A stretch of DNA of 52,380 nt from the NCBI GenBank assembly GCA_001874155.1, contig MPDB01000014.1, forward strand, positions 1 through 52,380, written 5' to 3'. Source of the DNA: Vibrio sp. MedPE-SWchi. GTDB lineage: Bacteria > Pseudomonadota > Gammaproteobacteria > Enterobacterales > Vibrionaceae. The position numbers and the translations under genes are program-made. Positions within the stretch are counted from its first letter, which is position 1. Each line of letters starts with the position of its first letter. The notes beneath the pieces are model-generated. The model did no database searches. It worked only from the letters and a program-made list of their open reading frames with translations, and was not told the origin of the DNA. Of the stretch, positions 28,393 to 38,186 are shown piece by piece.

Positions 28393-29277
28393 TCATATGG
28401 ACATTGATTCCACTGTTTTGACACACATCGACTTTGCTTTACCCATCTCCGCCCGTTTCCAGGCAACAACAACCTCTATTCGTTTAACAGAACCAAACTC
28501 GACTAGCTCACCTGTTTTAAGCTCTTCCTGAATAAGATGTTTGGGTACCGTTCCAACGCCCATGTTCGCTTTAATTGCACTCAACTTGTCTCTCATTGAC
28601 CCTACGGTAAAGACAGGCTGATTATAGAGAATGTTTTTGGTTACCTTCGGAGCGGTAATCGCTGAATCGGCTACCGCCACTATTTTATAATTGCGCCGAA
28701 CTTTATCACTTGTCGGATCCTTTTCCGAGAGAATCGAACTCGATTTAGAAGCCGCCCATACCATTTCTATCTCACCGATTTTTTTTGTTTTAATGGAGGT
28801 CGGTAAGAAGGTACTGGATAAGGTTGAGATGAGTACATCTGTACGTTCTTGAATCAAAGATTCCCAACCACCAACGAGTATTTCTTCTTTAGCCTTAAAC
28901 TGAGTAACACTGGATTTGCTTAACCTTTTAATCAGATCCAACACATAGTCTTGGCCAACAATCCCATCGTATGAAATGGACAGTGCCTCTTCCCAGCCCG
29001 ACGCAATTTCTCGTAAGGCAGAAACGGTTTCATCCGATGCTTCCAACAGTATCCGCCCCCTTTCTAACAGATAGTTCCCTGCTTTGGTAAAAGTGGCTCG
29101 ATGGCCAGAGCGATCCAATATAAGTACATCAAGATCTTCTTCTAATTTTTGAATCTGATAACTAATTGCTGAAACAGATCGGTTTACTCGTATCGCAGCT
29201 GAAGCAAATGACCCCTCTTTATCAAGGGCATCGAGTATCTGTAGCGTATCTAAAGGCAGTGTTTTCTTTAATTCCAT
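28393..29277 (-). CDS. LysR-family transcriptional regulator
   Basis: A 294-aa protein with a LysR winged helix at the N-terminus (about 5-64: LQILDALDKEGSFASAAIRVNRSVSAISYQIQKLEEDL) and a periplasmic-binding-fold effector domain (about 90-290). ATG 29277 is used; the frame opens at a TTG two codons upstream. It is divergent from a doxX gene with 174 bp between. A perfect palindrome, TAGGACAA-C-TTGTCCTA at 29372-29388, lies there and is a good operator candidate. The effector and regulon are unknown. The likely target is doxX. Confidence 0.9.
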   Translation of the reverse strand: MELKKTLPLDTLQILDALDKEGSFASAAIRVNRSVSAISYQIQKLEEDLDVLILDRSGHRATFTKAGNYLLERGRILLEASDETVSALREIASGWEEALSISYDGIVGQDYVLDLIKRLSKSSVTQFKAKEEILVGGWESLIQERTDVLISTLSSTFLPTSIKTKKIGEIEMVWAASKSSSILSEKDPTSDKVRRNYKIVAVADSAITAPKVTKNILYNQPVFTVGSMRDKLSAIKANMGVGTVPKHLIQEELKTGELVEFGSVKRIEVVVAWKRAEMGKAKSMCVKTVESMSI

Positions 29278-29361
29278 TACCAAAGCTCATTAGCCAAAAG
29301 GAGCTCAAGAGTAACAGCAGAATAGCGGACATGAACAGAAGAATTTGTGGCGTTTTATGTC

Positions 29362-29388
29362 TCCTAAATTCTAGGACAACTTGTCCTA
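29362..29388. promoter_or_regulatory. Palindromic operator between lysR and doxX
   Basis: TAGGACAA-C-TTGTCCTA (29372-29388) is a perfect 17-bp palindrome. Its left half overlaps a second inverted repeat, TCCTA-N5-TAGGA (29362-29376). A further CTAGGA lies just before the doxX ribosome binding site. Overlapping dyads in a divergent promoter are typical of LysR regulators. Confidence 0.65.
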
Positions 29389-29451
29389 AAACTCTGAATA
29401 TCATAAGTAAACAACCTCGAATAGGCTAGACCAAATTTCTAGGAGAACCTC

Positions 29452-29883
29452 ATGAATCAACCAATAAAACCGCCCCTTATCTTAGTCTCGAGAATATTAT
29501 TGAGCGTCATTTTCATTCAAGCTGGATGGGGGAAGTTGCATAACTTTTCTGCGACTCAGGGTTTCATGGAGTCAATGGCTATCCCAGGCATTCTCTTGCC
29601 TGCCGTCATTTTACTCGAGTTGGGTGGAGGGTTGGCAATTTTGCTTGGCTTCTCGACGCGAATCGTCTCGGTTGGTTTAGCATTGTTTTCAATTGCGTCA
29701 GGAACTGTATTCCACTTTGACCCAGAGATATCAGGACAAATGACTCATTTCTATAAGAATATGGCGATGGCAGGAGGTTTTTTCTCGCTTAGCTTACATG
29801 CCCCTACTAGGTGGAGCTTCGATCACTATTTACGTCAGCACTCCTTAATTCAATCAAAAAACCTACACCCACTATTTAGTTGA
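29452..29883 (+). CDS. DoxX-family membrane protein
   Basis: A 143-aa protein with four hydrophobic segments (about 10-30, 50-72, 75-92, 100-120) and the DoxX signature ILLSVIFIQAGWGKLHNF at the N-terminus. AGGAG precedes its ATG. DoxX proteins are linked in various bacteria to redox or thiol stress, but their biochemical role is unsettled. The gene is divergent from a LysR regulator and convergent with ispH, and forms a small two-gene unit with that regulator. Confidence 0.87.
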   Translation: MNQPIKPPLILVSRILLSVIFIQAGWGKLHNFSATQGFMESMAIPGILLPAVILLELGGGLAILLGFSTRIVSVGLALFSIASGTVFHFDPEISGQMTHFYKNMAMAGGFFSLSLHAPTRWSFDHYLRQHSLIQSKNLHPLFS

Positions 29884-29899
29884 TGTCGTGTCAACAAAA

Positions 29900-29924
29900 A
29901 ACCCACTGTCATCAGTGGGTTTGT
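29900..29924. terminator. Bidirectional terminator between doxX and ispH
   Basis: AACCCACTG (29900-29908) and CAGTGGGTT (29913-29921) form a stem with a TCAT loop. An A run precedes it and T residues follow. Confidence 0.85.
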
Positions 29925-29940
29925 CGTTTATATTCGTACA

Positions 29941-30891
29941 CTAGTCAATCTGTCTGATTTGCAACTCTTTCGGTACTTCAAAGAACATATTTTCTTCTCG
30001 TCCTAGCACATTTTCTACCGAGGTAGCACCGAGCTCTTTGATGCGATCCAATATTTGATCCACCAACTCTTCGGGAGCTGAAGCACCGGCGGTAACCCCG
30101 ACTTTGATCTTTCCATCAAACCATTCAGGTTTAATGTCTTCAGGGCAATCGGTTAGATAACCTGGTGTTCCAAGCTTTTCTGCTAGCTCTTTTAAACGGG
30201 TTGAGTTGGATGAGTTTCTAGAGCCCACAACGACGACGACATCCACATCGTGTGCCAGCTCTCGAACCGCATCTTGACGGTTTTGAGTCGCATAGCAGAT
30301 ATCATCTTTACGTGGCCCCTGAATGTCAGGAAAGACGCGGCGCAACTCATCAATGACATCCGCGGTCTCGTCAACAGAAAGCGTTGTTTGGCTAACATAA
30401 TGAAGATGAGAGGTGTCTTTGACTTTCTGCTTCAGCGCTTCAACATCTTGCGGTACTTCCACGAGGTACATGCCGCCTTCATCACTGGCGTACTGCCCCA
30501 TCGTCCCTTCAACTTCAGGGTGACCCGCGTGACCAATCAGTACCACTTCCATATGTTTACGGCTCGCTCTCGCCACTTCCATATGCACTTTCGTTACCAA
30601 TGGGCAGGTTGCATCAAAAACGGTCAGTTCACGTTTTTTTGCTTGCTGGCGAACGGCCTGAGAAACACCATGAGCCGAGAAAATCACGATCTGGCCATCG
30701 GGCACTTCGTCCAATTCTTCGACAAATACAGCGCCACGTTGTTTAAGCCCTTCAACCACGAAACGATTATGCACAACTTCGTGGCGCACATAGATTGGTG
30801 GTTGATACATTTCTAACGCACGTTCAACGATACTGATAGCGCGATCAACACCAGCACAGAAACCACGTGGGTTAGCTAAAAGGATTTTCAT
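29941..30891 (-). CDS. ispH: 4-hydroxy-3-methylbut-2-enyl diphosphate reductase IspH
   Basis: Last enzyme of the MEP pathway, a [4Fe-4S] protein giving IPP and DMAPP. The 316 aa have the three cluster cysteines: Cys12 in NPRGFCAG, one in [12 protein letters not shown] near 96, and one in [12 protein letters not shown] near 197. ATG 30891 gives the conserved [14 protein letters not shown] start; an in-frame ATG at 30903 would add MSND and cannot be excluded. It follows fkpB by about 50 bp on the same strand, as in the E. coli lspA-fkpB-ispH cluster. Confidence 0.97.
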   Translation of the reverse strand: MKILLANPRGFCAGVDRAISIVERALEMYQPPIYVRHEVVHNRFVVEGLKQRGAVFVEELDEVPDGQIVIFSAHGVSQAVRQQAKKRELTVFDATCPLVTKVHMEVARASRKHMEVVLIGHAGHPEVEGTMGQYASDEGGMYLVEVPQDVEALKQKVKDTSHLHYVSQTTLSVDETADVIDELRRVFPDIQGPRKDDICYATQNRQDAVRELAHDVDVVVVVGSRNSSNSTRLKELAEKLGTPGYLTDCPEDIKPEWFDGKIKVGVTAGASAPEELVDQILDRIKELGATSVENVLGREENMFFEVPKELQIRQID

Positions 30892-30940
30892 GTCATTACT
30901 CATGCGAGTTCTTCTTAATGGGTCGGTATTCTACGACAAG

Positions 30941-31372
30941 TTAGTCAACAGACAAAATTTCAACATCAAAGGTCACATCTTGCCCAGCGAGTGGGTGATT
31001 AAAGTCGACCGTCACGGAGTCTCCAGCGATATCGGTAATGATACCGGGTATTTCCGCACCATCAGGACCAGAAAATGCCATGACCGTTCCGACTTCAACC
31101 TCAGAATCACCCACAAATTTGGCTCTATCCATGTAGTGAACATTATCAGGGTTAGGCATCCCGAAGGCATCTTGGGCTTTTAATTCTATCGACTTGTTTT
31201 CACCGGTAGATAAGCCCATTAAACATTGCTCAAAATTATCGCTTAAGCTGCCATCACCAATGATAAGCTTGGCTGGCTTGCCCATATTATGTGTGCTGTC
31301 TGCCACTGAGCCGTCATTAAGTTTAATTGTAAAATGAAGCGTTACCGCTGAGTCTTTTTGTATGGTCGACAC
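30941..31372 (-). CDS. fkpB: FKBP-type peptidyl-prolyl isomerase FkpB (SlpA)
   Basis: Cytoplasmic SlyD-like prolyl isomerase and chaperone, 143 aa. The FKBP core is split by the IF insert (about 70-120), with the family end ITVDFNHPLAGQDVTFDVEIL. The start is GTG 31372 with AAGGAAGA eight bases upstream, giving MSTIQKDSAVTLHFTIKL, which aligns with E. coli FkpB; the frame is open 18 codons further upstream, but that part overlaps the lspA terminator. It is followed by ispH. Confidence 0.93.
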   Translation of the reverse strand: MSTIQKDSAVTLHFTIKLNDGSVADSTHNMGKPAKLIIGDGSLSDNFEQCLMGLSTGENKSIELKAQDAFGMPNPDNVHYMDRAKFVGDSEVEVGTVMAFSGPDGAEIPGIITDIAGDSVTVDFNHPLAGQDVTFDVEILSVD

Positions 31373-31412
31373 GAATCTATTCTTCCTTGTTGTAGTTGTC
31401 ACAGCAGAGTAA

Positions 31413-31446
31413 ACAAAAAGCGCCATCTGAACAACAGATAGCGCTT
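31413..31446 (-). terminator. Terminator between lspA and fkpB
   Basis: AAGCGCCATCTG (31418-31429) and CAGATAGCGCTT (31435-31446) form a 12-bp stem with one mismatch. On the minus strand it is followed by TTTTTG. It would separate ileS-lspA from fkpB-ispH. Confidence 0.8.
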
Positions 31447-31496
31447 AGGGTTATTACGTTTTTGATGACAAAAGCGAGAAATCACTCGCTATAGCA

Positions 31497-32003
31497 CTAC
31501 TCGCTTTTCTCTTTCTTTCGAAAACCATCCAAGATGATCATCGCAGCACCAATGCAAATGGCCATGTCAGCCAGGTTGAACGCAGGCCAATGATAGCTGC
31601 CCCAGTAAAAATCGAGGTAATCAACAACAAAGCCATGAACAATACGATCGAAGACGTTGCCGACAGCACCACCAATGATCATTGCATACGCCATGTTGTT
31701 CCATTTTTCGCTGGCAGGTAGCTTGCTCATCCAAAACGTCAACATACCCGTTACTAAGAATGCTATTGAACTGAAGAACCAACGTTGCCAGCCTGGTTGA
31801 TCGCTCAAGAAGCTAAAGGCTGCGCCATAGTTGTGTACATGCAAGAGATTAAAGAAAGGCAGAATCTCAATGCGATTTGCCCACCCATAACCAATATGTT
31901 CCAGGACAACGAATTTGATGCCAATATCAGCGATAAAAATAACAATCGCCAGCCACAGCCAACGTACCCCTGATTGTTTCAATGCTATTGTTTGTTCGCT
32001 CAT
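31497..32003 (-). CDS. lspA: Lipoprotein signal peptidase LspA
   Basis: Inner-membrane aspartyl peptidase (signal peptidase II) that cleaves prolipoproteins after Lgt has modified the Cys. The 168 aa have four TM helices and the catalytic pair Asp119 ([10 protein letters not shown]) and Asp146 (FNLADM). ATG 32003 is preceded by AGGAAGAG; the longer frame back to 32072 has no support. It follows ileS as in E. coli but with an 81-bp gap that holds a GC-rich hairpin. Its clients in this window include BamD and the DUF2799 lipoprotein. Confidence 0.96.
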   Translation of the reverse strand: MSEQTIALKQSGVRWLWLAIVIFIADIGIKFVVLEHIGYGWANRIEILPFFNLLHVHNYGAAFSFLSDQPGWQRWFFSSIAFLVTGMLTFWMSKLPASEKWNNMAYAMIIGGAVGNVFDRIVHGFVVDYLDFYWGSYHWPAFNLADMAICIGAAMIILDGFRKKEKSE

Positions 32004-32020
32004 ACTCTTCCTAAAAATAA

Positions 32021-32038
32021 CCCCAGCTAATACTGGGG
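32021..32038 (-). terminator. Intercistronic hairpin between ileS and lspA
   Basis: CCCCAG (32021-32026) pairs with CTGGGG (32033-32038). On the minus strand the stem is followed by TTATTTTTA, a loose T tract. It may reduce read-through from ileS into lspA. Confidence 0.55.
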
Positions 32039-32084
32039 CTATGATATCGATAAAAAGTTCACTAAAACTCAAACAGAGCCAAGG

Positions 32085-34925
32085 TTAGGCAAATTTACGA
32101 ACTTCGCCATCACCTTCAACGTTTGACACACAGCGACCACAAATCTTTTCATGACCTGCAATAGTGCCTACGTCTGGTGTGTGGTGCCAGCAACGGTCAC
32201 ACTTCTCAGATTCTGTTGCCGCGACTTCTACAAACAAACCTTCAACTTCTGTCGTATGAGCTGAATCGGTTTTCTCGCTCAGTGCTTTCAATTCGACTTT
32301 AGACGTTAATAGAACGAAACGCAGTTCATCTTCAAGTTTGCTGATTTTCGACGCTAATGCATCGTCAACATACAGTGTTACTTCCGCCTGTAATGAGCCA
32401 CCAATCGTCTTCTCTTTACGTGCTTCTTCTAGAAGTTTATTGACTGCGCCACGAACCGCTTGGATCTCCGTCCAAAATTCGTTGTTTAGCGCTTCATCTT
32501 CTGAAAGCTCACTTAGACCTTGATACCACTCACCCGTGAACACGAACTTATCACGTGCGCCTGGCATTTCATTCCAGATCTCATCCGCAGTGAACGACAT
32601 GATTGGCGCCATCCAGCGAACCAGTGCTTCTACAATGTAGTAAAGCGCTGACTGACAGCTGCGTTGAGCGTGACCGCCCTGTTTCGCTGTGTACTGGCGA
32701 TCTTTAATAACGTCTAGGTAGAAAGAACCCATCTCTATCGAACAGAACTGCATCAAGCGTTGTGTTACGGCGTGTGTGTTGTACTCATCGTAAGATTTCA
32801 CAATCTCTTCTTGAGCAGCAAATGCACGACCAACAGCCCAACGATCCAGTGCAACCATCTCTTCAACTGGCACTAAATCGGTTTCTGGATTGAAACCATT
32901 CAGGTTCGCTAGGAAGAAGCGAGCCGTGTTACGGATGCGACGGTAAGCGTCTGCTGAACGTTTTAGGATCTCATCAGAAACCGCAACTTCACCTGTATAA
33001 TCCGTAGAAGCAACCCATAGACGAAGAATATCTGCACCTAGCTTGTTCGTCACATCTTTTGGCGCGACAACGTTACCGATAGATTTCGACATCTTACGAC
33101 CGTTACCATCAACCACAAAGCCATGAGTTAATACTTGCTTGTACGGTGCTTCATCTTTCATCGCGATGGATGAGATTAGCGAAGATTGGAACCAGCCACG
33201 GTGTTGGTCTGAACCCTCAAGGTAAAGATCTGCAGAGTTACCGTTGTACTCTTCACGAGCATCAACCACAGAGTAGTGAGTCACACCAGAATCGAACCAT
33301 ACGTCTAGCGTATCCAGTACTTTCTCGTACTTGTCTGCATCTTCAGCGCCCATAAGCTCTGCAGCATCGACATCCCACCACGCTTGAATGCCTTTTTCTT
33401 CAACTAGTTTTGCTACCTTTTCGATAAGCTCTAGTGAATTAGGGTGCAATTCTGCCGTCTCTTTGTGAACGAACAGAGCAATTGGCACTCCCCAAGTACG
33501 TTGACGAGAGATACACCATTCAGGGCGACCTTCAATCATACCTTCAATGCGGCTTTGACCCCACTCAGGCATCCACTCAACACCTTTAATTGATTCTAGC
33601 GCTTTTGAGCGCAGGCCAGCTTGATCCATAGAGATGAACCATTGTGGTGTTGCGCGGAAAATGATTGGCGTTTTGTGTCTCCAACAGTGCGGGTAGCTGT
33701 GCTCATACGCATGGTGGTGTAATAGTGCGCCTTTTTCTTTTAGTACTTCTAATACAGAATCGTTTGCTTTGAATACGTGTTGGCCAGCAAACAGCTCTGT
33801 ATCTGGTAGGTAAACACCGTTAGAACCGACTGGGTTAGCCACTTCTAAATCGTATTGTTTACCTACGATAAAGTCTTCTTGACCGTGACCTGGGGCAGTA
33901 TGCACCACACCTGTACCCGCATCTGTCGTGACGTGTTCACCCAAAATAGCTGGAACGGTGAAATCGTAGAACGGGTGGTTGAACTGCATCAACTCTAGGT
34001 CTTTACCTGAAGCAAAACCAAGATTGTGGAAGTGCTCGATACCAGCGCGGTCCATAACATCTTTCGCAAGCTCAGATGCGACAATGATACGTTGCTCTTG
34101 TTGATCGCCTTTCGCTTCAACTTGAATAAGAACATATTCTAGATCATCACGCAGACATACCGCTCGGTTCGCAGGTAGTGTCCATGGCGTTGTTGTCCAG
34201 ATGACAACTGAGATATCACCTTGACCCACATGCTCGTTCGCTAGGGTGAATTTTTCGACCAATGCCGCTTCATCTGCTGCTGCAAATTTCACATCGATTG
34301 ATGGCGATACTTTGTCTTTATATTCAACTTCAGCTTCTGCTAATGCTGAACCACAGTCTGTACACCAGTGAACAGGCTTGAAACCTTTTAGAAGGTGGCC
34401 GTTATCAGCGATTTTGCCTAGAGCACGAATAATATTCGCCTCTGTACCAAAATCCATGGTGCGGTATGGTTTGTCCCACTCACCCATGATGCCAAGACGC
34501 TTGAAGCTCTCTTTTTGACCTTCAACCTGCTTAGCTGCGTACTTACGACACTCTTCGCGGAAATCAGCAGCTGAGATCTTTTGACCAGGCTTGCCTTTCT
34601 TTTTCTCAACCATTAACTCGATCGGTAAACCGTGACAGTCCCAACCCGGTACGTATGGCGCATCAAAACCAGACAAGCTTTTTGATTTAATAATAATGTC
34701 TTTAAGAATCTTGTTTAATGCATGACCAATATGAATGTCACCGTTAGCGTACGGAGGGCCGTCATGCAAAATGAACGACTTTTTGCCTTTCTTAGCTTTA
34801 CGAATCTCGCCGTAAAGATCTTCTTTGTACCAACGCTTTAGCATTTCTGGTTCGCGGTTTGCTAGGTTACCGCGCATTGGAAACCCTGTTTCTGGTAAAT
34901 TCAGGGTATTTTTGTAATCACTCAT
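32085..34925 (-). CDS. ileS: Isoleucyl-tRNA synthetase IleS
   Basis: Class Ia synthetase, 946 aa. The HIGH motif is in [16 protein letters not shown] (about 57-72) and KMSKS in [10 protein letters not shown] (about 609-615). An editing CP1 domain lies between them (with [12 protein letters not shown] and [14 protein letters not shown]). The C-terminal zinc-binding motif is CDRCW...CGRC near 905-930. This is the Zn-containing bacterial (mupirocin-sensitive type) IleS. It lies between ribF and lspA in the usual ribF-ileS-lspA order. Confidence 0.98.
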   Translation of the reverse strand: MSDYKNTLNLPETGFPMRGNLANREPEMLKRWYKEDLYGEIRKAKKGKKSFILHDGPPYANGDIHIGHALNKILKDIIIKSKSLSGFDAPYVPGWDCHGLPIELMVEKKKGKPGQKISAADFREECRKYAAKQVEGQKESFKRLGIMGEWDKPYRTMDFGTEANIIRALGKIADNGHLLKGFKPVHWCTDCGSALAEAEVEYKDKVSPSIDVKFAAADEAALVEKFTLANEHVGQGDISVVIWTTTPWTLPANRAVCLRDDLEYVLIQVEAKGDQQEQRIIVASELAKDVMDRAGIEHFHNLGFASGKDLELMQFNHPFYDFTVPAILGEHVTTDAGTGVVHTAPGHGQEDFIVGKQYDLEVANPVGSNGVYLPDTELFAGQHVFKANDSVLEVLKEKGALLHHHAYEHSYPHCWRHKTPIIFRATPQWFISMDQAGLRSKALESIKGVEWMPEWGQSRIEGMIEGRPEWCISRQRTWGVPIALFVHKETAELHPNSLELIEKVAKLVEEKGIQAWWDVDAAELMGAEDADKYEKVLDTLDVWFDSGVTHYSVVDAREEYNGNSADLYLEGSDQHRGWFQSSLISSIAMKDEAPYKQVLTHGFVVDGNGRKMSKSIGNVVAPKDVTNKLGADILRLWVASTDYTGEVAVSDEILKRSADAYRRIRNTARFFLANLNGFNPETDLVPVEEMVALDRWAVGRAFAAQEEIVKSYDEYNTHAVTQRLMQFCSIEMGSFYLDVIKDRQYTAKQGGHAQRSCQSALYYIVEALVRWMAPIMSFTADEIWNEMPGARDKFVFTGEWYQGLSELSEDEALNNEFWTEIQAVRGAVNKLLEEARKEKTIGGSLQAEVTLYVDDALASKISKLEDELRFVLLTSKVELKALSEKTDSAHTTEVEGLFVEVAATESEKCDRCWHHTPDVGTIAGHEKICGRCVSNVEGDGEVRKFA

Positions 34926-34988
34926 CGATTCTTAATTCCGTTATATTGGGCGAAGTTAGACATTATGTTAGTCGGTGGAATAAACCGA

Positions 34989-35924
34989 TTAACGCTTAAG
35001 CTGAAGCAACCACACCCTTGCGGCTTCAGCATCCAATTCTATTTGTTGTTTGAGTTGTTCAAATGACTCAAATTTGTGCTCATTTCTTAGCTTATGTAGA
35101 AGTTGCACTTCCAGTTGTTGGCCATATAAATTGCCTTCAAAGTCAAACAAGTGCACTTCTAGTTGTTGGCGAACACCATTAACCGTAGGTCTTTGGCCAA
35201 TGTTCGCCACGCCACCAATTCTTTTATTCCCAAGACCCAATGCCTCTACGACATAAACCCCAGAAACTGGTGAAACGCATCGCTTTAATGGAATGTTTGC
35301 CGTAGGGAAACCAATGGTTCTCCCTAACTTTCTTCCATGAGAAACGCGGCCACTTATGCTGTAATCACGTCCAAGCATTTGGCTCGCTTCCTCAAGAGAG
35401 TCATTCGCTAAAGCGTTTCGAATAGCCGTACTGCTAACGCGCTGCTCTTGCAAACAAAAGCTCTTCGTACTCACGACCTGAAAACCGAACGCTATACCTG
35501 CTTGTTGTAACATAGCAAAGTCACCGGTTCGACCCTTGCCAAAACAAAAATCATCGCCAACAACGAGGTACTTAACCCCAAGCTTAGCGACAAGTAAATC
35601 TCGTATAAATGCTTCAGCGGTCAATGATGCGAAGTACTCATTAAAGTTAACGCAGAGTAATCGGTCTAGATTAAGCTTACTCAATTGAACAAACTTATCT
35701 CTGAGACGAGTCAAACGAGCGGGAGCTCGCTCTGGTTTAAATAGCTCCCTTGGCTGCGGTTCAAATGTCATCACAACAGAAGGTAGGTTGAGATCATTCG
35801 CCTTTTGGCTTACCTGTTCTAAAACCTGTTGATGCCCTAAATGAACACCATCAAAGTTACCTATCGTTAAGACGCAGCCTTTATGCTGTGACTTAATATT
35901 GTGAATACCACGAATTAATTCCAT
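34989..35924 (-). CDS. ribF: Bifunctional riboflavin kinase / FAD synthetase RibF
   Basis: Phosphorylates riboflavin to FMN and adenylylates FMN to FAD. The 311 aa comprise an N-terminal nucleotidyltransferase domain with TIGNFDGVHLGHQ near 20-32 and VVGDDFCFGKGRTGD near 125, and a C-terminal flavokinase domain (about 185-305) with GRTIGFPTANIPL and GVANIGQRPTV. The start is ATG 35924. It lies upstream of ileS on the same strand, as in E. coli. Confidence 0.97.
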   Translation of the reverse strand: MELIRGIHNIKSQHKGCVLTIGNFDGVHLGHQQVLEQVSQKANDLNLPSVVMTFEPQPRELFKPERAPARLTRLRDKFVQLSKLNLDRLLCVNFNEYFASLTAEAFIRDLLVAKLGVKYLVVGDDFCFGKGRTGDFAMLQQAGIAFGFQVVSTKSFCLQEQRVSSTAIRNALANDSLEEASQMLGRDYSISGRVSHGRKLGRTIGFPTANIPLKRCVSPVSGVYVVEALGLGNKRIGGVANIGQRPTVNGVRQQLEVHLFDFEGNLYGQQLEVQLLHKLRNEHKFESFEQLKQQIELDAEAARVWLLQLKR

Positions 35925-35992
35925 TGGGATTAACTAAATACCTATTTTTCAATTACTGAGCGTGAAACCGACGGATTATATACTAATCACCT

Positions 35993-37555
35993 TCACTCTG
36001 TCGCTGCTTTTACATCTTTTAGGCGGATACCCAAAGCAAGTAAGATAAAAATGTAGACGCTAGCTCCTAAACCTATCGCCAAAGTTAACATCATCACTCT
36101 TTCACTGAAGGCCCAAGTGAGCCAAACCGACATGGTTTCAAGGTGCCACAGCAGGACAGCAACCATTCCCGCGCCCGCAATTACGAGCTTTCCAATAAAA
36201 AATAACGTTTGTTTTGTTATTTTATAGACATTGGCTAGGTGCAAGCCTCGATAAAGCAGCGCCATATTGACAAAAGCCGATAGCGCCGTAGCCATTGCTA
36301 AACCCACATAGCCGTAAAACCAAGCGAAAATCGCATTGAAAAACATATTAGTCACCATGGCAATGATTCCGTATTTCACGGGCGTCTTTGTGTCTTGGCG
36401 AGAATAGTAACCAGGCGCTAATACTTTGATTAACATAAAGTTAAGCAAACCTGAGGCATATGCGAAGAGTGATAAAGAGGCCTGTTCAACATCGTGGGGT
36501 GAAAACTCCCCGCGCATAAACAGAACCATCAGCATTGGTTTCGCAAGGATCATTAAACCTAACATTGCTGGTACGCCTAGCAAAGTAACCATTCGAACTC
36601 CCCAATCCATCGTTTGGGCAAATCCATCACTTTGGTCATCGACGTGTTTTCTAGACAGTGCGGGTAAAATTACCGTCGCAATCGCAATGCCAAAAAGCCC
36701 CAATGGAAACTCAAGTAAACGGTCAGAGTAATAAAGCCAACTGATTGATCCCGTCGCAAGGAAACTAGCGATGAAAGTATCAAATAGTAAATTGATTTGG
36801 CTGACTGAAACACCAAACAGAGCAGGAATCATTAACGTTCGGATCTTAACAACGCCTGGATCTCTCCATCCCCATTTGGGTTTAACGAGAACGCCAGCTT
36901 TGATCAAAAACGGAAGTTGGAACAGAAACTGTACAAAGCCACCGAGAAAAACCCCTATCGCCAGCCCTATCTCTGGCTGACTGAGCATTGGAGAGATAAA
37001 CCAAGCCGATCCAATGATCATCACATTAAGAAATACGGGGGTAAAAGATGAGACAGCAAATTGCCCCAAGGTATTGAGAATAGCCCCAGACAACGCGACA
37101 AAGGTGATAAACCATAGATAAGGGAAGGTAATCTTAAGCATGAAACTTGCTAATTCAAACTTCTCAGCAGAGGGTCCATCATTTAACCAGTCCAAGAACC
37201 AACCTGCACCAAACAACGCGGTAATCACGCCAGAGCCAAGTACGCCCAGAACAGTGACGATGGAAACGATCACTCCCAATGTACCGGACGCTTTCGCAAT
37301 CAATTGGCGAGTTTCATTCATGTCACCCTTGGCATGGTACTCTGTAAGTACAGGGACAAACGCTTGAGAAAAGGCCCCTTCAGCAAATAACCGACGTAAG
37401 AAGTTGGGAATTTTATTGGCGAAGAAAAAAACATCAGCGCTTGCCCCTGCGCCCATTAGATTTGCAACAACGACATCACGAATCAAACCTAACACTCGTG
37501 AAATCAACGTCATTGCGCTGACAATCATTCCTGATTTTAGAAGACGTTTACTCAA
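35993..37555 (-). CDS. murJ: Lipid II flippase MurJ
   Basis: MOP-superfamily flippase that moves lipid II across the inner membrane. It has about 14 TM helices and conserved blocks SRVLGLIRDVVVANLMGAG, FFFANKIPNFLRRLFAEGAF and LAPGYYSRQDTKTPVK. The start is uncertain. No ATG opens the frame; TTG 37555 (MSKRLLKSGMIVSAM, 520 aa) has TTGAGG at good spacing and gives the family start, while GTG codons about 15-18 bases upstream and TTG 37606 are alternatives. It is divergent from rpsT with a 257-bp shared region. Confidence 0.95.
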   Translation of the reverse strand: MSKRLLKSGMIVSAMTLISRVLGLIRDVVVANLMGAGASADVFFFANKIPNFLRRLFAEGAFSQAFVPVLTEYHAKGDMNETRQLIAKASGTLGVIVSIVTVLGVLGSGVITALFGAGWFLDWLNDGPSAEKFELASFMLKITFPYLWFITFVALSGAILNTLGQFAVSSFTPVFLNVMIIGSAWFISPMLSQPEIGLAIGVFLGGFVQFLFQLPFLIKAGVLVKPKWGWRDPGVVKIRTLMIPALFGVSVSQINLLFDTFIASFLATGSISWLYYSDRLLEFPLGLFGIAIATVILPALSRKHVDDQSDGFAQTMDWGVRMVTLLGVPAMLGLMILAKPMLMVLFMRGEFSPHDVEQASLSLFAYASGLLNFMLIKVLAPGYYSRQDTKTPVKYGIIAMVTNMFFNAIFAWFYGYVGLAMATALSAFVNMALLYRGLHLANVYKITKQTLFFIGKLVIAGAGMVAVLLWHLETMSVWLTWAFSERVMMLTLAIGLGASVYIFILLALGIRLKDVKAATE

Positions 37556-37634
37556 ATTAACCTCAATCACCACACTCAATACACGACTATCTTCTTTAAT
37601 AGACAACGAATGCCTCTATAGGGGAAGATAAGTA

Positions 37635-37766
37635 TTAGCAATGGTATAAAAATACTGTTAGAATCCCCGCCATCTTAACCGCGATGACCTTTTCATACCA
37701 AACTAGTTTGGCTTCGATGGGTTTTTGCACAAATTATTTGACAATTAAGCGCAAATAGAGGATATT
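37635..37766 (+). promoter_or_regulatory. Tandem promoters of rpsT
   Basis: P1: TTAGCA (37635-37640), 18 bp, TAGAAT (37659-37664). P2: TTGACA (37738-37743), 17 bp, GATATT (37761-37766). A 14-bp perfect palindrome, CCAAACTAGTTTGG (37698-37711), lies between them. Two promoters in front of rpsT are also known in E. coli. Confidence 0.65.
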
Positions 37767-37812
37767 CCTCGCCCTTAAATTGTCACCGAACTATGTTTTT
37801 GGGAGTTAGACC

Positions 37813-38073
37813 TTGGCAAACAGTAAATCTGCTAAGAAGCGCGCTATCCAGGCTGAGAAACGTCGTCAGCATAACGCTAGCCGTCGCTCTATGATGCGCA
37901 CTTACATGAAAAAAACTATTGCAGCTATTGAAGCAGGCAATAAAGAAGCTGCAACTGCAGCTCTAGTAGAAGTAACACCACTTCTAGACCGTATGGCGAC
38001 TAAAGGCCTTATTCATAAGAATAAAGCTGCGCGTCATAAGGCTCGTTTCTCTGCAGCAATCAAAGCTCTTTAA
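37813..38073 (+). CDS. rpsT: 30S ribosomal protein S20
   Basis: An 86-aa basic protein, [20 protein letters not shown]..., clearly S20. It begins with TTG, preceded by GGGAG. The same rare UUG start is used by E. coli rpsT, where it is part of translational autoregulation by S20, so the start codon is conserved rather than an error. A strong terminator follows. It is divergent from murJ, convergent with hlyU. Confidence 0.98.
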   Translation: MANSKSAKKRAIQAEKRRQHNASRRSMMRTYMKKTIAAIEAGNKEAATAALVEVTPLLDRMATKGLIHKNKAARHKARFSAAIKAL

Positions 38074-38100
38074 TTAGAACTGAGATTACTTAGAGAACAA

Positions 38101-38126
38101 AAAACCGGCTTTGGCCGGTTTTTTTA
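38101..38126 (+). terminator. rpsT terminator
   Basis: AAAACCGGC (38101-38109) and GCCGGTTTT (38114-38122) with loop TTTG, followed by more T. Confidence 0.92.
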
Positions 38127-38186
38127 TATCTGCATAAAAGTAAATACTCAATTCATGACTCCTACGCTAGCTCTTTTCTCAGACAG

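Noticed and set aside
30250..30816. 188-codon open frame on the plus strand inside ispH
   Set aside because: Antisense to a well-supported gene, no family pattern, no ribosome binding site; a shadow of ispH codon use.
31373..31426. N-terminal extension of FkpB
   Set aside because: The extra residues overlap the lspA terminator hairpin; GTG 31372 has the better ribosome binding site and matches the family start.
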